Shown in pieces: positions 1-5,125 of a stretch of DNA of 6,072 nt. Position numbers and translations under genes: made by a program. This stretch comes from Desulfotignum sp. GTDB lineage: Bacteria; Desulfobacterota; Desulfobacteria; Desulfobacterales; Desulfobacteraceae. The stretch is taken from assembly GCA_021737445.1 (NCBI GenBank), contig JAIPDY010000202.1, positions 1 through 6,072 on the forward strand, read 5' to 3'. The notes under the pieces were generated by a model. The model saw nothing but the letters and a program-made list of their open reading frames with translations. It was not told the origin of the DNA and did not search any database. Each line of letters begins with the position of its first letter. Position 1 is the first letter of the stretch.

Positions 1-793
1 CGGTCCGGTTTTCCAGGGCCAGTCTGTCCATGTGCCTGGGGGAGGTGATATCAAAAAAAAACTGGTTGGACGGGGTGAGCAAAAACATAAACAGCTCTGT
101 GTCAAGGGCGGAAAAAAAAGCCATAAAAGAGGGGGGAACAGCTGACAGTCCGAAAAGACAGATCCGGTGGGGCAGGTCTGTGATCTGCCTTGCGGCTGCC
201 GCCTTTACCAGGGCATCCATCTGACCCGGCAGTGAAGGTATCTGACCGGCTGCGGCAATCTTTTGCCACAGAAACGACTGCCATTTTTCAACCCGGTTTC
301 CCGGGTGGTCCGGCGGCGCGCCTTTTTCCCAGTTCATGAGCATTGAAGGGCGGTATACCTGGTAATCATCCAGGATCGATGCGATCATTTTTGCCAGCTG
401 AATCTGTTTTCTTCCGGTGTCATCTGCCTGAAAATAGGATGCCAGGGGGGCCAGGGGGCCGGCCTGGATATTGATCTCAAGCTGGGTCATCACCGACCAC
501 ACCAGCGTGTCTGTGTCCAGGTGCAGAGTATCCAGGTTCGACAGCGGGTTCGGTGCAACACCCCCCTGGTACCGGTCCAGAAAATACTGTATGATCTGCC
601 TTGGAAACATGAATGTCATATTGGCGCTGATGCCCTGGATCCTGGCCAGTTCTGCTGAAATCCACTGCTTCATTCCCCGGGACTGGATACAGATCCATTC
701 CGGCGCCATGGGGTCATCCGGCACCTGGGAGGTCACCTCGGCCAGAGCCTGCATGAGCATTTCCATCCGGTTGCTTTTAACCAGGTTGAGCAA
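1..793 (-). CDS. recC: RecC, exodeoxyribonuclease V gamma subunit (partial, N-terminal ~264 residues)
   Basis: RecC is the gamma subunit of RecBCD, the cytoplasmic helicase-nuclease that processes double-strand ends; RecC recognises Chi and splits the strands. The frame is open from 793 to base 1, so the C-terminal part lies outside the window. Seen near the N-terminus are LNLVKSNRMEML, then WICIQSRGMKQWISAELA and GISANMTFMFPRQ. These match the family pattern of an 'SNR..L' start followed by a '(V)QS.GM..WL...LA...GI.AN..F.FP' block. Further on are CLFGLSAVPPSFM and FLLTPSNQFFFDI, matching the 'fGlsalPp' and 'hlfllnP' blocks. I chose the TTG at 793 because AAGGA lies 7 nt upstream and the resulting N-terminus (M-LNLVKSNR) fits the family. 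ATG codons at 850 and 856 are in frame but lack a ribosome binding site and would add about 20 non-conserved residues. The neighbouring gene is divergent; recB and recD are not visible. Confidence 0.9.
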   Translation of the reverse strand, partial: MLNLVKSNRMEMLMQALAEVTSQVPDDPMAPEWICIQSRGMKQWISAELARIQGISANMTFMFPRQIIQYFLDRYQGGVAPNPLSNLDTLHLDTDTLVWSVMTQLEINIQAGPLAPLASYFQADDTGRKQIQLAKMIASILDDYQVYRPSMLMNWEKGAPPDHPGNRVEKWQSFLWQKIAAAGQIPSLPGQMDALVKAAAARQITDLPHRICLFGLSAVPPSFMAFFSALDTELFMFLLTPSNQFFFDITSPRHMDRLALENRT

Positions 794-800
794 CAATGTT

Positions 801-805
801 TCCTT
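801..805 (-). promoter_or_regulatory. Ribosome binding site deciding the recC TTG start
   Basis: On the minus strand AAGGA precedes two consecutive TTG codons (first at 796, second at 793) by 4 and 7 nt. The 7-nt spacing favours the TTG at 793. No comparable purine-rich site precedes the in-frame ATGs at 850 and 856. Confidence 0.6.
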
Positions 806-816
806 AAGATATATTG

Positions 817-826
817 AAGTTAACTT
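817..826. promoter_or_regulatory. 10-bp perfect palindrome in the recC leader
   Basis: AAGTTAACTT is a perfect palindrome lying just upstream of the recC ribosome binding site and downstream of its candidate promoter. It could be an operator half-site cluster or chance in an AT-rich stretch. It does not resemble a LexA box that I would recognise (no CTG-N10-CAG). Confidence 0.2.
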
Positions 827-851
827 TTTACCCGATCGTGTTTTTTGCATC

Positions 852-880
852 ACCATACCAGACAAGGTGGTTGCAATCAA
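852..880 (-). promoter_or_regulatory. Candidate sigma70-type promoter for recC
   Basis: Read on the minus strand, TTGATT (880-875) and TATGGT (857-852) are separated by 17 nt, each matching 4 of 6 consensus bases. Transcription would start near 845. That would exclude the ATG codons at 856 and 850 from the mRNA and leave an untranslated leader of about 50 nt before the TTG start. This rests on pattern matching only. Confidence 0.35.
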
Positions 881-899
881 TTCCAAATCAACCGAGTAT

Positions 900-927
900 T
901 TGCCTTGGTTTTTTTATCCAGTATGGT
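900..927 (+). promoter_or_regulatory. Candidate sigma70-type promoter for the DUF4139/Dsb operon
   Basis: TTGCCT (900-905) and TATGGT (922-927) are 16 nt apart, each 4 of 6 to consensus. Transcription would start near 934, giving a leader of roughly 38 nt to the ATG at 972. It is one of several weak possibilities in this AT-rich gap, but it is the best placed and shares its -10 hexamer with the divergent candidate. Confidence 0.3.
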
Positions 928-971
928 ATTTTGATCTTAAATACACCCTTTGTGAAGGAGACCCCATTGCC

Positions 972-2351
972 ATGCAATCATCCGTCAAATCCATGCTGTC
1001 TTTGGTACTGTTTTTTTTCATGCCGGTATTCTGCCTGCCGGTCCAGGCTCAGATCGACCTGGCCGTTCTGACAGAAAACGCACAGATCCAGGCCTTTATT
1101 TACAACAGCGCCGACCTGACCCTGATCAAAGACACCCGGACCCTTTATTTTGACAAAGGCACCAACCAGGTCCGGTTTTCCTGGACCGATACCCGCATTG
1201 ATCCCACATCCCTGTCCCTTGACATCAAAGATGGGGCACTGCCGGTTAAAATAGCGCTGACGCAGTTTCCCCCTGAAGCCAAAAACCAGGTGATCTGGCA
1301 TGTCCGGGCGGATCAGGCCTGCCGGGCCCAGGTGGATATCAGCTATTTTACATCCGGCATTTTCTGGCAATCTTATTATACGGCATTTTTATCCCAGGAC
1401 CGTTCAACCATGCACCTGACCGGCCAGGTCCGGGTGGAAAACCGGTCCGGCATAGATTACCTCGATGCCCAGATTTTTCTGGTGGTGGGAAAAATTCATC
1501 TCTTAGACCGGATCGCAGACCTGGCTGACCAGCCCTTTCCTTATGGCAAACCACAGATCCGTGCTGTTGACAACCGGTACCAGGAGATGACAGCCAAAGG
1601 CAAAGCCCTGCTGGAATCCGCACCAGCCATGAAGATGCAGCAATCCATGGATATGGCTGCACCGGAAAAAATTGAAAAAACCAGGGCATCTGAATATTTT
1701 GTGTATGCTGTTGAAGGGAAAAAAAACCTCACCCACGGCTGGGCCAGACAGCTGGTCTTTGCTGATGCCCCTGCGGTTCGTGCTGACACCATTCATGTGT
1801 CTGACTTTGCACGGTTTGGTGACCGGGTGATCCAGATGGTGTCCTTTACCAATGACAGCGCATCCGGCCTGGGACCGGTTCCCCTTCCCGGCGGTGCATT
1901 CAAGATGTTCCAAAAAACAGACCCGGCCGGGGGCCTGATCTTTGCCGGAACCGACACTGCCGGGTATATCCCGGCAGGCCAAAAACATCTTCTCAACCTG
2001 GGTGCTGACCCCCGGGTCACCGTGGTTCCCAGGGTCATGAAATATGCAAAAGCCAACCTCACCTTTGACAAGCAAAACAATCTGTCCGGATTTGACGAAG
2101 TCCGGACCATGGCCATTGACCTGGCCAATTTCTCAGACCGGCCGGCCCGGATTGAAATTTTCAGAACCGCACAAGATAGTGACTTCACCATCACCCGCAT
2201 CTCCGGCCATGACAAATTTGAAAAAATCGACCAGACCCGGTTCAAATTTTTTGTCACCCTGTCTCAGGGCAGCCAAAAAACCATCCATTACACCATCACC
2301 ACGTATAAAGGAGACAGAAAATGGCAGCACGCCCCTGTTCCATCCTCCTGA
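972..2351 (+). CDS. Exported DUF4139 domain protein, first paralogue (459 aa)
   Basis: Function unknown; the sequence follows the DUF4139 family (exported or envelope proteins, the same broad family as mucoidy-inhibitor-like proteins). The signal peptide has a short basic/polar start, a LVLFFF core and probable cleavage after residue 26 (PVQA before QIDL). Blocks seen in order: YNSADLTLIKD (about 44-54), KGTNQVRFSW (62-71), SYFTSGIFWQSYY (124-136; compare the family's 'YLTxGLSWSADY'), GQVRVENRSG, a Met-rich segment around AMKMQQSMDM, FVYAVEGKKNLTHG, and GGAFKMFQK from about 307. A C-terminal beta-rich domain ending TIHYTITTY follows. The mature protein has a single cysteine, C117. ATG 972 is chosen because AAGGAG ends 11 nt upstream and the signal peptide starts there; the open frame back to 471 is antisense to recC and not coding. 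It is the first gene of a three-gene operon and overlaps the next gene by 31 bp. Confidence 0.82.
   Translation: MQSSVKSMLSLVLFFFMPVFCLPVQAQIDLAVLTENAQIQAFIYNSADLTLIKDTRTLYFDKGTNQVRFSWTDTRIDPTSLSLDIKDGALPVKIALTQFPPEAKNQVIWHVRADQACRAQVDISYFTSGIFWQSYYTAFLSQDRSTMHLTGQVRVENRSGIDYLDAQIFLVVGKIHLLDRIADLADQPFPYGKPQIRAVDNRYQEMTAKGKALLESAPAMKMQQSMDMAAPEKIEKTRASEYFVYAVEGKKNLTHGWARQLVFADAPAVRADTIHVSDFARFGDRVIQMVSFTNDSASGLGPVPLPGGAFKMFQKTDPAGGLIFAGTDTAGYIPAGQKHLLNLGADPRVTVVPRVMKYAKANLTFDKQNNLSGFDEVRTMAIDLANFSDRPARIEIFRTAQDSDFTITRISGHDKFEKIDQTRFKFFVTLSQGSQKTIHYTITTYKGDRKWQHAPVPSS
2307..2313 (+). promoter_or_regulatory. Strong ribosome binding site inside the preceding gene
   Basis: AAAGGAG lies 7 nt before ATG 2321 and within the last codons of the upstream gene. 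It decides the start of the second DUF4139 gene and implies translational coupling across the 31-bp overlap. Confidence 0.75.
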
Positions 2352-3550
2352 AAACCCGCAGTTACAGGGATGTGACCCTGAACCCGGGTCTGATTTGGGC
2401 TTTGGCCGTTTTTCTAGGCCTCACCATTCTTTTACCTCCGGCATCAACGGCTGACACCCGCCTGGGAATTTTGCCCGGTCCGGATTCGGTTTTGATCCGG
2501 CTGGCCGGGCAGGCCCCTGCCCTGGTCCAGGAACAACGCATGGTCTCTCTTTTCAAGGGTATCAACCAGGTGGCTTTTTCCTGGTCCGGTGTACGCCTGG
2601 ACAAAAACTGCATTTTGTTAACCCCGCTTTCAGATGCCGGTGATGTCAGGATATTGTCCACAGTGTTTCCACCGGACGGATCCAGCCTGATATGGGAGGT
2701 TTACACCAGCCGGGACATGGTTGTGCCCATGGTCATATCCTATATGCCCGCCAGCCTGGACCACCTGATCACCTACACCGCCACAGTGGATGCTGCCCAG
2801 GACTCCCTGGACCTGGATGCTCATCTCATTTTCAGAAATTTCTCAGGCACATCCTATACCCGTGCCACTGCCTGGCTGGATCCGGGCACCTCTTTTACTA
2901 CAGATCTCTTTGACATGGAGACCCGGCAGACCCATTTTCTCACCCGGCACAACCTGACTGCCGAAAAAATCCATAAATGGGACGGACAAACCATGCCCCA
3001 TGATCCCAAAACCTTTGGCCCGGCACCAGGCATCCCTTTTGGATACCAGATCACCAACACGGCGGCCCCGGACCAGACCCCAGGGGATCTGCTCCCGGGA
3101 AAAATCAGGATCTATCTGAAAGAGATTAAAGGCGGTCTTTTATTCTCAGGAGAAAATAACATAGCGTTTCTTCCCAAAGGGGACACAGTTTTTCTTGAAA
3201 CCGGAAACAGCCGGGACATCCTGGTTACCAAACGGCGGATGAACACCGCCCAGACCCGGCTCCGGCGCAATGACAAAGGGGAAATCCAGGTGTTTGACCA
3301 GAAAATAACCGACCGGTTCATTCTGGAAAACACCAGCCCCACCCCGGCATCAATAAAAATCATTGACAGAATCTCAGGCCAGTGGGAACCGGTGGACATG
3401 GGACATGCCTACACCCTAACGGATCACCAGACCCTGGTGTTTGACATCCGGTTGGCGCCTGAACAAACAAAAACCTTTGACCTGACATATATGGTTTTGA
3501 ATCTGTTTGCCGACGAATTCAAACAGTATAACACCCCTGTTCAACCTTGA
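2321..3550 (+). CDS. Exported DUF4139-like protein, second paralogue (409 aa)
   Basis: Function unknown. This is a diverged tandem paralogue of the upstream gene. The clearest shared block is KGINQVAFSWSGVRLD from residue 79, against KGTNQVRFSWTDTRID upstream. Other parallel blocks are ISYMPASLDHLITYTA, LIFRNFSGTSY, and GKIRIYLKEIKGGLLFSGEN, followed by a C-terminal beta domain ending TKTFDLTYMV. The N-terminus is unusually long for a signal peptide: about 20 polar or basic residues (MAARPCSILLK...), then a hydrophobic core LIWALAVFLGLTILL and probable cleavage after A44 (ASTA before DTRLG). An uncleaved anchor is the alternative. It lacks the Met-rich loop and the FVYAVEG block of its neighbour, so the middle domain is shorter. 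The mature part has one cysteine, C97. The start is fixed by AAAGGAG at 2307-2313. The next gene begins 9 bp after the stop. Confidence 0.78.
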   Translation: MAARPCSILLKTRSYRDVTLNPGLIWALAVFLGLTILLPPASTADTRLGILPGPDSVLIRLAGQAPALVQEQRMVSLFKGINQVAFSWSGVRLDKNCILLTPLSDAGDVRILSTVFPPDGSSLIWEVYTSRDMVVPMVISYMPASLDHLITYTATVDAAQDSLDLDAHLIFRNFSGTSYTRATAWLDPGTSFTTDLFDMETRQTHFLTRHNLTAEKIHKWDGQTMPHDPKTFGPAPGIPFGYQITNTAAPDQTPGDLLPGKIRIYLKEIKGGLLFSGENNIAFLPKGDTVFLETGNSRDILVTKRRMNTAQTRLRRNDKGEIQVFDQKITDRFILENTSPTPASIKIIDRISGQWEPVDMGHAYTLTDHQTLVFDIRLAPEQTKTFDLTYMVLNLFADEFKQYNTPVQP

Positions 3551-3559
3551 GGAAAAACC

Positions 3560-4531
3560 ATGACATTGTTTCACGCCTGCTGCTGCAAATGCAGAACCAC
3601 CTTTTTTGTTTTACTGATTCTTTTCATCGGCCCGGGGATGCCTTTGAGCACTATGGCGGCAGATGCCCCGGCCCGGGTTTCAGCCGGACCTGAACCGCGT
3701 GAACAGCCGGTTGTCCTGGATGAAGCTGCCCTGAAAGCAGCCATCGCCCACCGGCTTCGCACGGCCAGAGAAAGCAAAGATGAGCGGTTCGCAAAATTCA
3801 CGCCAGATCAGGTGGACATTGAAGGAACCATCCCGGTCCACACCCCGGAAACGACCTATTTTGCGGTCAAGCTCAAAATACTGCCGGTGACACCGGAAGC
3901 CCGGCCTGAGTTCATCACCCTGGTTGTGGATCAAACCGGGACCATGCAGATAGGGTCCATCCAGGATCTGGCCAAAGGTACCAATCTGATGAAAGCCGCC
4001 GTGGACCGACTCCAGACCGTGGATATAAAGGACCTGCCCCCGGGATTCGGCAAAGAGATCTTTTCAGGCACCGGCCCCCACACCATTATTGCCATATCTG
4101 ATCCGTTCTGCCCCCACTGCCGCCAGGCATGGGACCATATCAAACTGAACCTGGAGAAGATCAAAACGCTGCGCCTGGCCCACTTTCCCCTGAACAAGGC
4201 CAGTGAAGCCGCCTGTCTGGTCATGGCAGATGCCTTTGCCCGGCAGATTCAGTTATTTGATGTCATTGACTTCACCTATTCTCTACTGGACAAGACCCGG
4301 GACCCGCAAAAAATCATCGCCCGGTTTATGGAGGTGTTTCCAAAGCTGGCCCAAACCTGGGGAGATGACCCGGCTTCGGCCCTGGCATACCTGACACAAA
4401 TGCATCAGAACAGTGTCAGAACCGAACAGAACACGATCCGTGCACTGGGTATCCATTCAACCCCGGTATTTTTTGTGAACGATACCTTTATCAAGGGATT
4501 TGATGCACAGAAAGCTGAATTGTTACCTTAA
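3560..4531 (+). CDS. Exported DsbA/DsbC-like thioredoxin-fold thiol:disulfide oxidoreductase (323 aa)
   Basis: This is likely a periplasmic disulfide oxidase or isomerase. The thioredoxin fold starts near residue 173 (HTIIAISDPFCPHCRQAW). The redox motif C184-P-H-C187 is DsbA-type, and the matching cis-proline is T301-P302 (STPVFFVND), giving the full CXXC plus cis-Pro signature with a helical insertion between. Residues 35 to about 170 form an N-terminal domain (VDIEGTIPV, FAVKLKILPV, ITLVVDQTG), laid out as in DsbC/DsbG, where it mediates dimerisation; that role here is inference. The signal sequence TFFVLLILFIGPG is probably cleaved after A34. The short region before it carries a cysteine cluster (ACCCKC, C7-C9 and C11). 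C219 is an extra cysteine. TGAGGA, overlapping the upstream stop and 6 nt before ATG 3560, sets the start. Last gene of the operon; its stop overlaps that of the convergent prepilin gene. No DsbB/DsbD-type partner is visible. Confidence 0.85.
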   Translation: MTLFHACCCKCRTTFFVLLILFIGPGMPLSTMAADAPARVSAGPEPREQPVVLDEAALKAAIAHRLRTARESKDERFAKFTPDQVDIEGTIPVHTPETTYFAVKLKILPVTPEARPEFITLVVDQTGTMQIGSIQDLAKGTNLMKAAVDRLQTVDIKDLPPGFGKEIFSGTGPHTIIAISDPFCPHCRQAWDHIKLNLEKIKTLRLAHFPLNKASEAACLVMADAFARQIQLFDVIDFTYSLLDKTRDPQKIIARFMEVFPKLAQTWGDDPASALAYLTQMHQNSVRTEQNTIRALGIHSTPVFFVNDTFIKGFDAQKAELLP

Positions 4532-5040
4532 CCTTTGTTTTTTCCAGGTGCATCTTCGCTTTTTCCGGGTGCGTTGCCGCCTTGACCAGGTGCACTCCCG
4601 CTTTGCCCGGGTGAGGAGTCTCCATCTGAATCATCCCCATCCTGATCTGAAGCCGCGTTGTCGAGTCTCTCCCAGAATCCTGCTTCGCCAGTGGTAGACG
4701 GGGTTCTTTTTACATCCACGACAGTCGGACCCAAAGTGATGGTGCTGGTGCCGGATGCCTCAGGGCCGCTGGACCAGGTAAACCTGACACCGATGTTCCA
4801 GGGGTCCACCAGGTTGAAAATGATGCTGTCGTCATGATCGGCCTGGGATTCAGTCTGGGTGGCCCAGAAAAGAGATTCACGATTGTTGAGATCACTGATA
4901 ACGTTATCCACCATCTTGAGCCGGATACGCTCCTGAAGATTAAAAAAGTCAACCAGGGCCACGGTCGAGAGAATTCCCAGGATGACCAGCACGGAAATGA
5001 TCTCCACAATGGTGAATCCGCTCTCATGATATTGTTTCAT
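4528..5040 (-). CDS. Type IV prepilin / type II secretion pseudopilin-like protein (170 aa)
   Basis: The N-terminus MKQYHESG-FTIVEIISVLVILGIL is a canonical class III prepilin leader: eight residues, Gly at -1, Phe at +1, Glu at +5, then a hydrophobic helix of about 20 residues. A prepilin peptidase (PilD type) would cleave after G8 and methylate F9. The helix continues into an amphipathic stretch (FFNLQERIRLKMVDNVI), followed by a small globular part (SIIFNLVDPWNIGVRFTW). The C-terminus is unusual: an Asp/Ser-rich stretch, then Gly/Pro-rich seven-residue repeats ending APGKNKG. ATG 5040 is chosen because GAGAGG lies 9 nt upstream (5055-5050) and it gives the standard short leader. In-frame ATGs at 5085 and 5079 would give a 23- or 21-residue leader, which is possible but less typical. 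The gene follows the beta-helix-like gene by 85 nt, probably in one operon, and converges on the Dsb-like gene. Confidence 0.88.
   Translation of the reverse strand: MKQYHESGFTIVEIISVLVILGILSTVALVDFFNLQERIRLKMVDNVISDLNNRESLFWATQTESQADHDDSIIFNLVDPWNIGVRFTWSSGPEASGTSTITLGPTVVDVKRTPSTTGEAGFWERLDNAASDQDGDDSDGDSSPGQSGSAPGQGGNAPGKSEDAPGKNKG
4544..4613 (-). repeat. 21-nt tandem repeat encoding the prepilin tail
   Basis: On the plus strand CCAGGTG or CCGGGTG recurs at 4544, 4565, 4586 and 4607, an exact 21-bp period. In the minus-strand gene this encodes four seven-residue units with a Pro-Gly core (SSPGQSG, SAPGQGG, NAPGKSE, DAPGKNK). The bases between the cores have diverged, so the array is old or under coding selection. 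Confidence 0.85.
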
Positions 5041-5049
5041 GGTTGCCTG

Positions 5050-5055
5050 CCTCTC
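5050..5055 (-). promoter_or_regulatory. Ribosome binding site for the prepilin start at 5040
   Basis: GAGAGG on the minus strand lies 9 nt before ATG 5040, with a second AGG closer in. This supports the short-leader start over the upstream in-frame ATGs at 5085 and 5079. Confidence 0.5.
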
Positions 5056-5125
5056 ATCATTTCGCCGTCCAGGTTCCATTGTCATGTTTTCTTATCCAGT
5101 ACCCATGGAGAAACCTTCCCCGGTC

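Noticed and set aside
30..224. Small plus-strand frame inside the left region
   Set aside because: It lies opposite recC, whose translation matches the RecC family throughout; the plus frame resembles nothing.
471..971. N-terminal extension of the first DUF4139 frame back to an ATG at 471
   Set aside because: It is antisense to the clearly coding recC N-terminus, and a signal peptide with a ribosome site begins at 972.
1503..2075. 190-residue minus-strand open frame
   Set aside because: It is a shadow of the first DUF4139 gene, with no family motifs and no ribosome site; long antisense frames are common in GC-biased codon use.
4544..4613. CRISPR-like array
   Set aside because: A 21-bp period with 7-bp cores in frame inside a gene is a coding repeat, not repeat-spacer architecture.
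4565..4615. CCGGGTG/CACCCGG-like elements as a bidirectional terminator
   Set aside because: They are the 21-bp coding repeats of the prepilin tail; the complementary segments are short and no U-tract adjoins them.
4528..5085. Longer prepilin start at 5085
   Set aside because: The upstream ATG gives an atypical 23-residue leader and a weaker ribosome site than ATG 5040; not fully excluded.
5107..5121. Hairpin GGGGAA-GGT-TTCTCC just after the beta-helix gene stop as a terminator
   Set aside because: The stem is six pairs with one G-U and a three-base loop, and no U-tract follows. At most it is a processing or attenuation hairpin before the prepilin gene.
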